NCBI RefSeq assembly: GCF_900698915.1
Contig: NZ_LR217710.1
Coordinates: forward strand, 248,001 to 312,000
Length of the DNA stretch: 64,000 bases
Source: Buchnera aphidicola (Cinara curvipes)
GTDB taxonomy: Bacteria > Pseudomonadota > Gammaproteobacteria > Enterobacterales > Enterobacteriaceae
Direction: 5' to 3'
In this document: positions 41,471-52,235 of the stretch, piece after piece
Layout of the letters: every line of letters starts with the position of its first letter
Position numbering within the stretch: the stretch's first letter is position 1
The notes under the pieces: generated by a model
Told to the model about the DNA's origin: nothing
Seen by the model: only the letters and a program-made list of their open reading frames with translations
Databases searched by the model: none
Translations under genes and position numbers: made by a program

Positions 41471-41642
41471 AATATATTAATACCAATAAAATATAAAAGA
41501 CACGGAAATTTAATAAAAATATATTATACATAGAAATATTTATTTTTTTTAAACTACTTAGATTTTTATGTATAAAACAATTAATACATTCTAAAAAACT
41601 ATTTAATTAAAAATTAATATATATAATTAATATATTTTTATT

Positions 41643-42122
41643 TTAAATATATTCAATTTTTTTAATTAAATATTCTACTGATCCAGAAGGGGTTTTTACT
41701 AAAATAATATCATTTTTTTTTCTTCCAATTAAAGCTCTAGACATAGGTGAATAAATAGAAATTGAATATTCTTTATAATTCGCTTCATCATCACCTACAA
41801 TAGTATATACAAAGATATTATTTGTATATATTTGTAATACTGTTACAGTACATCCAAAAATAACAATACCTTTATAAGGTATTTTAGTTATGTCAATAAT
41901 TTGAGCACAAAGCAATTTGTTTTCAATTTCGCATATTCTATTTTCACAAAAACTTTGCTCTTCCCTTGCCGAATGATATTCTGCATTTTCCTTTAAATCA
42001 CCTAACTGCCGAGCATCTGCAATTGACTTTACAATACAAGGTCTTGTGGTATATTTTAATTTTTTTAATTCAGATTTTAATTTATTAAAACCCCGTAATG
42101 TCATTGGAACTTTATTAAACAA
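41643..42122 (-). CDS. greA: Transcription elongation factor GreA
   Basis: Rescues backtracked RNA polymerase by stimulating transcript cleavage. 159 residues (E. coli 158): an N-terminal coiled coil with the catalytic acidic tip D-L-K-E-N-A-E-Y-H-S-A-R-E-E-Q (about 45-59) and a C-terminal FKBP-like domain with S-P-M-S-R-A-L-I-G-R. First gene of a minus-strand block with rlmE and ftsH. Confidence 0.97.
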   Translation of the reverse strand: MFNKVPMTLRGFNKLKSELKKLKYTTRPCIVKSIADARQLGDLKENAEYHSAREEQSFCENRICEIENKLLCAQIIDITKIPYKGIVIFGCTVTVLQIYTNNIFVYTIVGDDEANYKEYSISIYSPMSRALIGRKKNDIILVKTPSGSVEYLIKKIEYI

Positions 42123-42459
42123 GCTCTTAACTCCTTTACGTTAAAATATAAAAAATAAAATTTGATTTATTAAAATTATTAATTTTATATCTCTATAAAA
42201 AAAATAATATTATATAAATAATATTGAATATTTTAATATTATGTTAAAATATATTATAAGTATATAATAATATATACATATATTAAAAATATATAATTAA
42301 TAAAATTATCAAAAATATTAGAATTACTAAAAATAATATAAAATTATTAAATATATATATTTATATATAAAAATATTTTTTATATATCATATAAAATAAA
42401 AATATTTATATTAATCAATTTTAATAATTAATTAATATACCAGATTTAGAGAAATTAAT
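42123..42459. other. Divergent greA/ibaG intergenic region
   Basis: About 335 bases, almost entirely A/T, including alternating TA tracts that can fold by chance. It must contain both promoters. No ORF, RNA gene or GC-rich hairpin is seen. Confidence 0.5.
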
Positions 42460-42708
42460 ATGAAATCTAGTAAAATTAGTATTTTAATTAAGGAAAAATT
42501 AAAATTAAAAAAAGTAATAATAAATAAACAATACAATAATATTATTATCACAGCTATAGGAGATTTTTTTATAGGTATGAATTCTTTAGAAAAACAAAAA
42601 AATATATATAAAATATTAATGCCTTATTTTTTAAAAAAAAAAATTCATGCAGTTACTATAAATACATATACTATATCTGAATGGAATAAAAAAAATTTTA
42701 TTGAATAA
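42460..42708 (+). CDS. ibaG: BolA-family acid stress/iron protein IbaG
   Basis: 82 residues with the BolA fold signature: I-I-T-A-I-G-D-F-F-I-G-M-N-S-L-E-K-Q (E. coli I-A-V-G-E-L-F-D-G-M-S-R-V-K-K-Q), followed by I-H-A-V-T-I-N-T-Y-T. IbaG partners monothiol glutaredoxin (GrxD) around an Fe-S cluster. In E. coli it is directly upstream of murA; here the next gene on the strand is rplU and murA is absent. Confidence 0.92.
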   Translation: MKSSKISILIKEKLKLKKVIINKQYNNIIITAIGDFFIGMNSLEKQKNIYKILMPYFLKKKIHAVTINTYTISEWNKKNFIE

Positions 42709-42950
42709 TAAAAATAAATAATTATATAAAATATATTTTTAAAAATATTTAAAAACTAATTATATAAATATATCATAATTATAAAAAAAACATATGATAT
42801 ACTATTTAATATAATAATTTTATTTTTTTTCAAAATATTTTATTTTTAAGTAAAATCAAAAATTTAATTTATAAAAAAATATTATTAAAAAAAATGAGTA
42901 TTATATTAAAAATTTTTATCTTTAACTGATTAATATATAGAGAAAAAATT

Positions 42951-43265
42951 ATGTATGTTATATTTTTAGATCGTAATAAACAATATAAAGCAAAATGCGG
43001 ACAAATTATTAGATTAGACAAATTAAATATAAAAATAGGAGAAAAAATACTTTTTAAAAAAATAATACTATTATCCGATCAAGAAAAAGTATTAATTGGA
43101 AAGCCAGTATTAAAAAATATTTATATAGAAGGTTCTATATATAAACACGGAAGAGATAAAAAAATAAAAATTATAAAATTTAAACGTAGAAAACATTATA
43201 AAAAAAATCAAGGACATAGACAATATTATACAGATATTAAAATAAAAAAAATAATATATTTATAA
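42951..43265 (+). CDS. rplU: 50S ribosomal protein L21
   Basis: 104 residues (E. coli 103). Starts [13 protein letters not shown], with [25 protein letters not shown], the conserved rRNA-binding block near the C-terminus. First in rplU-rpmA-obgE, spaced 19 bases before rpmA. Confidence 0.97.
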   Translation: MYVIFLDRNKQYKAKCGQIIRLDKLNIKIGEKILFKKIILLSDQEKVLIGKPVLKNIYIEGSIYKHGRDKKIKIIKFKRRKHYKKNQGHRQYYTDIKIKKIIYL

Positions 43266-43284
43266 AAGAAATTAAGGAAAAAAA

Positions 43285-43545
43285 ATGGCACAAAAAAAAG
43301 CAGGCGGTTCTTCTCGTAATGGAAGAGATTCACACTCAAAAAGATTAGGTGTTAAAAAATATGGAGGGGAATATGTTTATTCCGGAAATATTTTAGTTCG
43401 ACAAAGAGGAACAAAATTTCATCCGGGTAATAATGTTAAATGTGGTAAAGATCATACTTTATTTTCTATTGCTAAAGGAAAAGTAAAATTTGAAAAAAGA
43501 GGCTTGTTAAAAAAAACATATGTCAGTGTTATTTGTATGCCATAA
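43285..43545 (+). CDS. rpmA: 50S ribosomal protein L27
   Basis: 86 residues beginning [16 protein letters not shown], the N-terminal tail that reaches the peptidyl transferase centre, then K-R-L-G-V-K and [18 protein letters not shown] precedes the ATG. Well conserved. Confidence 0.98.
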   Translation: MAQKKAGGSSRNGRDSHSKRLGVKKYGGEYVYSGNILVRQRGTKFHPGNNVKCGKDHTLFSIAKGKVKFEKRGLLKKTYVSVICMP

Positions 43546-43605
43546 AAATATTAAATTATATAAATAAATAAAAAATATTTAATTTTATAAAAATATTTTC
43601 AATAA

Positions 43606-44628
<1,023 letters not shown>

Positions 44629-44790
44629 AAAGTATTTTTAATAAAAAAATAAAATACTATATTTCAATTAATAAAATATAAAAAACAGAAAATATTTTAT
44701 ATCTTATTAAATTCAAAAAATAATTTTATTTATTTGTGTAAAATAAAAACATACTTCTATTATTATTTTAAAAATAAAATTTTTTTATTA

Positions 44791-44821
44791 AAAACCCGGA
44801 TTAAAATATACCGGGTTTTTT
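44791..44821. terminator. Bidirectional terminator between obgE and rpsI
   Basis: Nine-bp arms AAAACCCGG and CCGGGTTTT with an A/T loop. T-runs follow the stem on the plus strand (CCGGGTTTTTT), and on the minus strand (CCGGGTTTTTAAT). It lies between convergent obgE and rpsI and serves both. Confidence 0.88.
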
Positions 44822-44833
44822 ATAAAAAAAAAA

Positions 44834-45226
44834 TTATCTTTTTGAAAACTGAGGTTTTTTTCTAGATTTACGAAAACCACATTTTTTACGTTCTACTTGT
44901 CTTGAATCACGAGTAACAAATCCTTCTTTTCTTAAAACACCTCTTAATGTACTATCATATTTTATCAATGCACGAGTAATTCCCTGACGGATTGCTCCCG
45001 CTTGACCTGAAACCCCCCCACCTTTAACAGTAATATAAAAATTAAATTTATTTAACATATTAACTATATCTAAGGGTTGTTGAACAACCATACATGAAGT
45101 TTCTCTTCCAAAATATTTTTTTAAAGAACGTTTATTTATAACAATTTTACCTTCTCCCTTATATAAAAAAACACGAGCTGAAGAACTTTTACGACGACCT
45201 GTACCATAATTTATATATTTTGACAT
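44834..45226 (-). CDS. rpsI: 30S ribosomal protein S9
   Basis: 130 residues, same as E. coli. Keeps [14 protein letters not shown], the [18 protein letters not shown] block and the C-terminal S-K-R tail that touches P-site tRNA. It follows rplM by 33 bases, with an AGGTGT-type ribosome binding site. Confidence 0.98.
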   Translation of the reverse strand: MSKYINYGTGRRKSSSARVFLYKGEGKIVINKRSLKKYFGRETSCMVVQQPLDIVNMLNKFNFYITVKGGGVSGQAGAIRQGITRALIKYDSTLRGVLRKEGFVTRDSRQVERKKCGFRKSRKKPQFSKR

Positions 45227-45259
45227 AAATTACACCTCCTTTTCCTATTACTTAAATAA

Positions 45260-45688
45260 TTAGATATCCAAAAAAATGGGTTTTTGAGCAATTAAATTAT
45301 GTTCATTAAATGAAAATACTTTTAACTTTTTAAAAACAGTTCTACCTAAAGAACCCTTAGGTAACATTCCTTTTATCGCTTTTTCAATTACACGTTTAGG
45401 ATGATGTAATAACATATATTGTAAAGTATATTTTTTTATACCTCCAACGTATCCTGTATGATGATAATAAATTTTATTAATTTCTTTTTTTCCTGTAACA
45501 ATTATTTTTGATGCATTTATAACTATGATATAATCACCAGTATCTATGTGAGGAGTATATTCTGGTTTATGTTTTCCTCGTAAATATATAGATATTTTAC
45601 TTGCAAGACGACCTAATATTTTATTAGTTCCATCAACATAATACCAAGATTGTATAATTTTATTTGAATTAGCTGAAAAACTTTTCAT
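45260..45688 (-). CDS. rplM: 50S ribosomal protein L13
   Basis: 142 residues, equal to E. coli. Has W-Y-x-x-D-x-x-x-x-x-[25 protein letters not shown] and M-L-P-K-G-S-L-G-R. One of the first proteins to bind 23S rRNA; forms the rplM-rpsI operon. Confidence 0.98.
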   Translation of the reverse strand: MKSFSANSNKIIQSWYYVDGTNKILGRLASKISIYLRGKHKPEYTPHIDTGDYIIVINASKIIVTGKKEINKIYYHHTGYVGGIKKYTLQYMLLHHPKRVIEKAIKGMLPKGSLGRTVFKKLKVFSFNEHNLIAQKPIFLDI

Positions 45689-45835
45689 AATACATTACCT
45701 ATATAGTTACTAAAATTAAAAATATATTTATTTATTTTTTTTAAAAAAAATAATTTTATTTATAGATATAAAATATATTTATAAAAATTTATATATAATA
45801 AAAAATATAAAAATAATTAAATTGGAAAATAAAAA

Positions 45836-46978
45836 ATGAACAAAAAAACAAAATTATATTTATTAAGAAATAAAATAAATTTTATTGATAATAAAATAAT
45901 AAAACTATTAAAATGTAGAGAATCTGTATCAGTAGATATTTTAAAAAATAAAATATATAATAAATTTAATATTTATGATAAAAATAGAGAAATAGAATTA
46001 TTTAAAAACTTAAATAAATTAAGCAAAAAAAATGAAATTAATCCTACATTCATAAAAAAAATGTTTAAAATGATTGTAGAAAATTCTATTTTAATTCAAA
46101 GAAAATGGAAAAATAAAATATTAAATTCCAAAAAAGAATTTCGTTGTGCATATTTAGGACCTATAGGTTCATATTCATCTGCTGTTTTTAATATTATAGC
46201 TAAAAAAAATAAAAATATTTTACTAGAAGATGAACACATTGATTTTCAATCTATGATAGAATCTTTTAACAAAAAAAGATGTCAATTAGCATTATTTCCT
46301 ATTGAAAACAGAATATCAGGAATTATTCCTGAAGTATATGATATATTAAGAAAACAAGAAAAAGTAAATATAGTTAAAGAAATAAATATATCTGTTCATC
46401 ATCATTTATTTACTTTAAAAAATTGTTTTTTCTATAACATAAAACGTGTATATAGTCATATACAACCTTTTATACAATGTAGTCTTTTTTTAAAAAGATT
46501 TCCAGAGTGGAAAAAATACTATTTTAATAGTACATCTGCAGCTATGAATCAAATTTCTATAGAAAATAAAAAAACATCTGCCGTATTAGGAAATTCAATA
46601 GGAGGCTCTTATTATAATTTACAAAAAATAGCAACAAATATATCTAATATAAAAAATAATATAACTCGATTTATACTAATTTCAAAAAAATCAAAAAAAA
46701 TATCTAATATAACTCCATCTAAAATAACTATGTTAATAACATTAAATGATAGTAAAATCAATAAGAACAAAATATTACAAATATTAAAAGAAAAAAATAT
46801 ATTAATTATAAAAATAATTTTAGCAAGTAAAAAAGAAAAAACATATCTTCTAGAAATAGAAGCTAATCTAAACTTAGATATTAAAAAAGATATATTATAT
46901 CATATACAGAAATATACTAAATATATAAAAATATTAGGTTGTTATCCTATCTCAAACAAAATAATAAAAATATATTAA
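45836..46978 (+). CDS. pheA: Bifunctional chorismate mutase/prephenate dehydratase, feedback motifs lost
   Basis: Converts chorismate to prephenate and then phenylpyruvate for phenylalanine synthesis. Chorismate mutase helices occupy residues 1-90 (L-R-N-K-I-N-F-I-D-N-K-I-I-K-L-L), the dehydratase 105-290 (A-Y-L-G-P-I-G-S-Y-S, P-I-E-N-R and the catalytic T-R-F at N-I-T-R-F), and an ACT domain 300-380 ending L-G-C-Y-P. The two phenylalanine-sensing motifs of E. coli, G-A-L-V and E-S-R-P, are replaced here (N-K-I-L and L-A-S-K by alignment). That suggests poor feedback inhibition, as reported for Buchnera PheA. No phe leader peptide or attenuator hairpin is seen upstream. Confidence 0.96.
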   Translation: MNKKTKLYLLRNKINFIDNKIIKLLKCRESVSVDILKNKIYNKFNIYDKNREIELFKNLNKLSKKNEINPTFIKKMFKMIVENSILIQRKWKNKILNSKKEFRCAYLGPIGSYSSAVFNIIAKKNKNILLEDEHIDFQSMIESFNKKRCQLALFPIENRISGIIPEVYDILRKQEKVNIVKEINISVHHHLFTLKNCFFYNIKRVYSHIQPFIQCSLFLKRFPEWKKYYFNSTSAAMNQISIENKKTSAVLGNSIGGSYYNLQKIATNISNIKNNITRFILISKKSKKISNITPSKITMLITLNDSKINKNKILQILKEKNILIIKIILASKKEKTYLLEIEANLNLDIKKDILYHIQKYTKYIKILGCYPISNKIIKIY

Positions 46979-47068
46979 TTAATTTAAAAATTTTATTCAA
47001 TATAAATAAAATTATTATTATATAAATAATAATTTATATTACTAATATAAGGATATTTATTTAACGTT

Positions 47069-48415
47069 ATGTTTAATAACTTAACAAAAAAAATAACAGA
47101 TATTTTTGATAAAATTTCATATAAAAGCCAATTAAAAGAAAAAAAAATAAAAAAAACACTTAAAAAAATAAAAATAGCATTAATAGATGCTGATGTATCA
47201 TTAGAAGTTATAAAAATATTTTTAAAAAATATAAAAAAAAAAATATCAGAAATTTATATAAATAAAAATTTTAGTCCTAGTCAAAATTTAATACAAATTG
47301 TATTAAAAGAATTAATCAAAATAATGGGGAATAATTGTTATCTATTTAATTTTTTATTAAATGGATTAACTACTTGTACTATTATAGGTCAGCCAGGTTC
47401 TGGTAAAACCACAAGTGTAGCCAAACTAGCTTATTTACTATCTAAACAATACAAAAAAAAAGTACTTGTAGTATCTATTGATATATATAGACCAGCTGCA
47501 ATTTTACAATTAAAAAGACTAATAAAACAAACAAAAGCTAATTTTTTTCTATCTAACCTTGACCAAAAAATAAGTGAAATTATAAAATCAGCAATAAAAG
47601 AAGCAAAAAAAGAACAGTATGATGTACTATTAATCGATACAGCGGGAAGAATGCATACTGATCAAAAAAAAATAAATGAACTAAAAAAAATACAAAATTA
47701 TATTCAACCTCATGAAACATTATTTGTTGTTGATTCAATGACCGGTCAAGATTCTATTTATTCAATTAATAAATTTAATAAAAATTTTAAATTATCTGGA
47801 ATTATTTTAACAAAATTAGATAGTGATACAAGAGGAGGAATTGCATTATCTATTCGAACATTAACAAAAAAACCAATAAAATATATTGGTATAGGAGAAA
47901 AAATTTATGATCTACAAATTTTTCATCCTGAAAGAATTGCCAAAAGAATTTTAGGAATGGGTGATATATTATCTTTAATAGATGAAATTCAAAATAAAAT
48001 AAAACATAAAGAATTAAAATTACTTAAAAAAACTACTAAAAAAGGAGATACATTTAATTTAAATGATTTCTTAATACAAATTAAACAAATAAATAAAATA
48101 GGAGGAATTAGTTCATTAATAAATAAATTACCAATTAATATATTTTCTTCAAATTCAATATTAGAAAAAATTGATGAAAAATCTCTTATAAAAATTAAAG
48201 CAATGATTAATTCAATGACACAAAAAGAAAGAAAATTTCCATCTATTATAAAATCTTCAAGAAAAAAAAGAATATCAAAAGGATCAGGAAATACAATACA
48301 AGAAATAAATATGTATTTAAAAAAATTTGATAATATTAAACGTATTATGAAAAAAATTAAAAATAGTAAAAAAAATAAAATATTTGAAAAAATTAAAAAT
48401 TATCTGATAAAATAA
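47069..48415 (+). CDS. ffh: Signal recognition particle protein Ffh
   Basis: GTPase of SRP that binds 4.5S RNA and signal sequences and docks on FtsY. N domain, then G domain with G-Q-P-G-S-G-K-T-T, D-T-A-G-R-M and T-K-L-D, and a methionine-poor M domain with G-M-G-D-I-L-S-L-I and S-K-G-S-G (RNA contact). 448 residues (E. coli 453). It leads ffh-rpsP-rimM-trmD-rplS. AAGGA is some way upstream of the ATG. Confidence 0.98.
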   Translation: MFNNLTKKITDIFDKISYKSQLKEKKIKKTLKKIKIALIDADVSLEVIKIFLKNIKKKISEIYINKNFSPSQNLIQIVLKELIKIMGNNCYLFNFLLNGLTTCTIIGQPGSGKTTSVAKLAYLLSKQYKKKVLVVSIDIYRPAAILQLKRLIKQTKANFFLSNLDQKISEIIKSAIKEAKKEQYDVLLIDTAGRMHTDQKKINELKKIQNYIQPHETLFVVDSMTGQDSIYSINKFNKNFKLSGIILTKLDSDTRGGIALSIRTLTKKPIKYIGIGEKIYDLQIFHPERIAKRILGMGDILSLIDEIQNKIKHKELKLLKKTTKKGDTFNLNDFLIQIKQINKIGGISSLINKLPINIFSSNSILEKIDEKSLIKIKAMINSMTQKERKFPSIIKSSRKKRISKGSGNTIQEINMYLKKFDNIKRIMKKIKNSKKNKIFEKIKNYLIK

Positions 48416-48478
48416 TATAAATAATAAATATTTTATATAAAAAAATAAAATAAATAAAAAAAATAAAAAGGATTTCAA

Positions 48479-48736
48479 ATGATTAAAATAAGACTTGCTC
48501 GATATGGAGTAAAAAAAAAACCGTTTTATAAAATAGTAGTTGCAGATATCAGATCTGCTCGTAATGGGAAATTTATTGAACGCATTGGATATTTTAATCC
48601 TTTCGCTGGAAAAAATGAAGAAAAAGTATTTTTTTATATTAAAAAAGTTCAATATTGGTTACAAAAAGGAGCAAAAAAATCAAATAGAATTAAAAAATTA
48701 TTAAATCAATATAATAAAAAAAACCATTCTCATTAA
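48479..48736 (+). CDS. rpsP: 30S ribosomal protein S16
   Basis: 85 residues (E. coli 82). Starts M-I-K-I-R-L-A-R-Y-G-V-K-K-K-P-F-Y-K-I-V-V-A-D; I-E-R-I-G-Y-F-N-P follows. AAGGA eight bases before the ATG. A binding protein for 16S rRNA folding in the 30S body. Confidence 0.98.
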   Translation: MIKIRLARYGVKKKPFYKIVVADIRSARNGKFIERIGYFNPFAGKNEEKVFFYIKKVQYWLQKGAKKSNRIKKLLNQYNKKNHSH

Positions 48737-48766
48737 TATTATTAATATTATTATTCTTAATTAATT

Positions 48767-49270
48767 ATGATTATTATCGGTAAAATAGGAAAACCATATG
48801 GCATTTTAGGATGGGTGCATTTAATTTCATTTACAGAAATAAAAAAAAATATTTTTTATTATCTTCCTTGGAGATTAAATAAAAATGATTTAATTATTAA
48901 TAAAAATGATATAATTATATACAAAAAATATATAAATAATTTTATTATAAAATTAAAAAAAATTAACAACAGAAATCAGGCTTTTGACATATCGCAACAA
49001 AAAATTTTAATTAAAAATAAACAATTACCTAAATTAAAAAATAAAGAATATTATTGGAATGATATTTTATCTTGTAATATTTTTAATACAAAAGGAGAAA
49101 AAATAGGACTAGTAATTAATATACTAGATAATAAAGTATATAATATGTTATTAGTTTTATGTAAAAAAAAAAATAAAACTATATATATTCCATTTATACA
49201 ACCAAAAATTATTAAAAAAATAAATATTAAAAAAAAAGTTATTATTGTTGAATGGTTCAATTATAAATAA
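48767..49270 (+). CDS. rimM: Ribosome maturation factor RimM
   Basis: Binds S19 and helps mature the 30S head. N-terminal beta barrel with I-G-K-I-G-K-P-Y-G-I-L-G-W-V-H-L, then the PRC-barrel C-terminal domain with Y-Y-W-N-D-I and I-Y-I-P-F. 167 residues (E. coli 182). Between rpsP and trmD as in E. coli, with short spacers. Confidence 0.95.
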   Translation: MIIIGKIGKPYGILGWVHLISFTEIKKNIFYYLPWRLNKNDLIINKNDIIIYKKYINNFIIKLKKINNRNQAFDISQQKILIKNKQLPKLKNKEYYWNDILSCNIFNTKGEKIGLVINILDNKVYNMLLVLCKKKNKTIYIPFIQPKIIKKINIKKKVIIVEWFNYK

Positions 49271-49300
49271 ATATATTTTTTATACAAAAAGATAAATAAG

Positions 49301-49987
49301 ATGATACAGTTTAGTATTATAACAATTTTTCCAAATATGTTTAATAATATCTTTAAATATGGAGTAATAAAAAAAGCAATTCAAAAAAAAAAGATTAATA
49401 TAAACATATTAAATTTACGAGATTTCAGTATAGATAAAAGAAAAAAAATAGATGATAAAATATATGGAGGGGGTTCAGGTATGTTAATTATGTTTTTACC
49501 CCTATTTAAAGCTGTTATAGAAGCAAAAAAAAAACAAAAAAAAAAAAGTATAGTGATATATTTATCACCGCAAGGAAAAATATTAAATCATAATAATATA
49601 AAATATTTTATTAAAAAAAAAAACTTAATATTTATTTGCGGACGTTACAAAGGAATTGATGAAAGATTTATAAAAACACAAGTAGACGAAGAATGGTCAA
49701 TTGGTGACTATATATTAACTGGAGGAGAATTACCAGCTATGATATTTATAGATGCTATTACACGATCTATACCTGGAGTGCTAAACAATAAAAATTCTTT
49801 AAAAGAAGAGTCCTTTAATAACAATTTATTAGATTGTCCAAATTATACTAGACCAAAAAATATAAATAATAATACAGTGCCTTCTATTTTATTATCTGGA
49901 AATCATAAAAAAATAAAAAAATGGAGATTAAAATACGCATTAAAAAATACTTTATTGAAAAGACCTGATTTATTAAAAAAAAAATAA
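49301..49987 (+). CDS. trmD: tRNA (guanine37-N1)-methyltransferase TrmD
   Basis: SPOUT-family enzyme that prevents +1 frameshifting by methylating G37 next to the anticodon. Has Y-G-G-G-S-G-M-L, the trefoil-knot SAM site with I-F-I-C-G-R-Y-K-G-I-D and I-G-D-Y-I-L-T-G-G-E-L-P-A, and the D169-equivalent region. 228 residues against 255; the C-terminal helix is a little short. In the ffh-rplS operon. Confidence 0.97.
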   Translation: MIQFSIITIFPNMFNNIFKYGVIKKAIQKKKININILNLRDFSIDKRKKIDDKIYGGGSGMLIMFLPLFKAVIEAKKKQKKKSIVIYLSPQGKILNHNNIKYFIKKKNLIFICGRYKGIDERFIKTQVDEEWSIGDYILTGGELPAMIFIDAITRSIPGVLNNKNSLKEESFNNNLLDCPNYTRPKNINNNTVPSILLSGNHKKIKKWRLKYALKNTLLKRPDLLKKK

Positions 49988-50064
49988 TTATTAAAATAAA
50001 AAAAAAATAAAAATCATAAAATAATAATATATATTTTAGAATTAATTATATGAGAAATAAAAAT

Positions 50065-50412
50065 ATGAATAATTGTATACAAATCATTGAAAATGAATAT
50101 AAAAAAAAAAATATTCCTAAATTTAAAACAGGAGATTCTCTTATAGTAAAGATATGGATATTAGAAGGAAATAAAAAACGTATTCAATCTTTTGAAGGAA
50201 TAGTAATTTCTAAAAGAAATAGAAATCTTAATTCATCATTCACTGTACGTAAAATATCAAATGGAGAAGGAGTAGAAAGAACTTTTTTAACTCATTCACC
50301 AAATATAAACGAAATAGAAATTATAAAAAATGGATTAGTTAGAAAAGCTAAATTATATTATTTACGTAAACGTAAAGGAAAATCTGCACGTATAAAAGAA
50401 AATTCAAAATAA
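50065..50412 (+). CDS. rplS: 50S ribosomal protein L19
   Basis: From the ATG at 50065 the product is 115 residues, exactly E. coli length, and M-N-N-C-I-Q-I-I-E aligns with M-S-N-I-I-K-Q-L-E. An in-frame ATG at 50050 adds five residues without a homologue. It keeps [21 protein letters not shown] and K-A-K-L-Y-Y-L-R. L19 sits at the 30S-50S interface. Confidence 0.96.
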   Translation: MNNCIQIIENEYKKKNIPKFKTGDSLIVKIWILEGNKKRIQSFEGIVISKRNRNLNSSFTVRKISNGEGVERTFLTHSPNINEIEIIKNGLVRKAKLYYLRKRKGKSARIKENSK

Positions 50413-50495
50413 ATAATACAAAAATATATATACTTGTATTATATAAATCATAAAAAATTTAAATAATTAATAATCTAATTTATTTGTATAAATTA

Positions 50496-50525
50496 TGCAG
50501 TCATAATACTATTAAATTGACTGCA
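50496..50525. terminator. Hairpin between convergent rplS and tldD
   Basis: Perfect 8-bp arms TGCAGTCA and TGACTGCA around a 14-base loop, between the stops of rplS (+) and tldD (-). There is no long T-run on either side, so the call rests on position and pairing. Confidence 0.5.
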
Positions 50526-50543
50526 CAAAATATATTAATATTT

Positions 50544-51980
50544 TTAAGAAACTCCACCTATTGTTAATTTATTTATTTTAATAGTAGGTTGACCAACACT
50601 AACTGATATATCTTGTCCGTTTTTACTACAAATACCTAATCCGCTATCTATACTTAAATCATTTCCTACCATAGTTATTGATTGCATTACTTGAAGACCA
50701 GATCCAATTAAAGTAGCTTCTTTTATAGGATAAAGAATTTTACCATTTTTAATAATATACGCTTCTGAAGTAGAAAAAACAAAATTTCCTGAAGTAATAT
50801 CTACTTCTCCTCCACTAAAATTTACTGCATATATACCATATTCTACACTTTCAATAATATCTATATGTTTATCTGTACCAGCTAATAAATATGTATTAGT
50901 CATACGAGGTAAGGGAAGGTATGCATATGATTCCCTTCTTCCATTACCGGTACTTTTACTATCCATAATATGTGCATTTAATTTATCTTGTAAAAAAGAT
51001 TTTAAAATTCCTTTCTGAACTAATATGTTATATTGACCGGGTACTCCTTCATCATCAATATTTACTGAACCATTACAGCCTATTAAAGTAGAATCATCAA
51101 CAATAGTACATAAAGAAGAAGCAACTTGTTTTCCTATTTTTTTAGAAAAAATAGATGTTTTCTTGCGAATAAAATCCCCTTCTAATCCATGACCAACTGC
51201 TTCATGAAATAAAATACCAGGCCATCCCGGACCTAAAACAACAGGAAAATATCCAGAAGGAGAAGATTTTGCGGATAAAGTAATAAGAGCGATACGGACA
51301 GCTTCTTTTGTCCAAAATTCTATTAATGTTTCATTATTATTTTTTTTTTCTAAAAAATCACTAAATCTTAATCTACCTCCTCCTCCACTATAACCTTTCT
51401 CACGATTATTATTCTGTTCAACGGTAACTTGAATAGAAATATTAATTAAAGGACGAATATCATGAGATATAACATTATTATCTGTTGAACCAATAACAAT
51501 TTCTTCATATTCACATGTTAATGTTGAATAAACATCAACAACACGAAAATCTTGTTTTCTTGCTAAGAAATCAATAGATTTTAATAAATAAATCTTTTTT
51601 TTAATAGAAAAACTTTTTATTGAATTACATTGAGTATACAAACAATTCATATTTAAATATGATTTTTTTTTAAAAATATTTCTATCTACTGTAGGTAGAA
51701 ACGAACAAACTGTATTAGTAGCATTAACTAAGTTATCTAATGTAACTGAATTAGTATAAGAAAAACTAGAAGAAATATTTTTTACTACCCTAATTCCTAC
51801 TCCTTCATCAAAAAGATAAGTACCTTTTTTAATAATTTTTTTTTCTAAAACCCATACTTCTTTTTCCCTTAATTGAAAATAAATATCGCCAAAATCAACT
51901 TTTTTATCTAACATATCATTTAATAATGAATAAATATTATTTTTAGTAATGCTATATTTTTTTAAAAAAATATCTATCAT
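50544..51980 (-). CDS. tldD: Metalloprotease TldD
   Basis: Half of the TldD/TldE(PmbA) zinc protease that degrades unfolded peptides through a narrow cavity. TldD carries the zinc site H-E-A-V-G-H-G-L-E-G-D, seen near residue 255. The 478 residues match E. coli (481), including R-R-E-S-Y and the C-terminal I-G-G-V-S. The partner PmbA is not in this window. Confidence 0.96.
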   Translation of the reverse strand: MIDIFLKKYSITKNNIYSLLNDMLDKKVDFGDIYFQLREKEVWVLEKKIIKKGTYLFDEGVGIRVVKNISSSFSYTNSVTLDNLVNATNTVCSFLPTVDRNIFKKKSYLNMNCLYTQCNSIKSFSIKKKIYLLKSIDFLARKQDFRVVDVYSTLTCEYEEIVIGSTDNNVISHDIRPLINISIQVTVEQNNNREKGYSGGGGRLRFSDFLEKKNNNETLIEFWTKEAVRIALITLSAKSSPSGYFPVVLGPGWPGILFHEAVGHGLEGDFIRKKTSIFSKKIGKQVASSLCTIVDDSTLIGCNGSVNIDDEGVPGQYNILVQKGILKSFLQDKLNAHIMDSKSTGNGRRESYAYLPLPRMTNTYLLAGTDKHIDIIESVEYGIYAVNFSGGEVDITSGNFVFSTSEAYIIKNGKILYPIKEATLIGSGLQVMQSITMVGNDLSIDSGLGICSKNGQDISVSVGQPTIKINKLTIGGVS

Positions 51981-52235
51981 AACTCAATATCTCTCAAAAT
52001 AACCATAAATTTAAATATATTATTTAATATAAAAAATATTTATTTTATAATAAAAAAAATTACAAATAAAATTTTTTAAAAAATGTCTTTAAACATGGTA
52101 TGTATTTACTATAAAATTAATTTTAATTAAATAATTATTATAAAAACTATATAATTATTTTATAAAATGTTAATATATAAAATGTATAATAAATGTTATT
52201 TTTAATTAATTTATATATAAAAATAGGAAATATTT

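Noticed and set aside
42123-42459. TA-rich hairpins before ibaG
   Set aside because: Alternating TA tracts pair with themselves by chance; no G/C support.
48317-48652. Minus-strand Phe/Ile-rich ORF across the ffh-rpsP junction
   Set aside because: Shadow of lysine-rich sense codons in ffh and rpsP; long open frames opposite poly(A) are expected.
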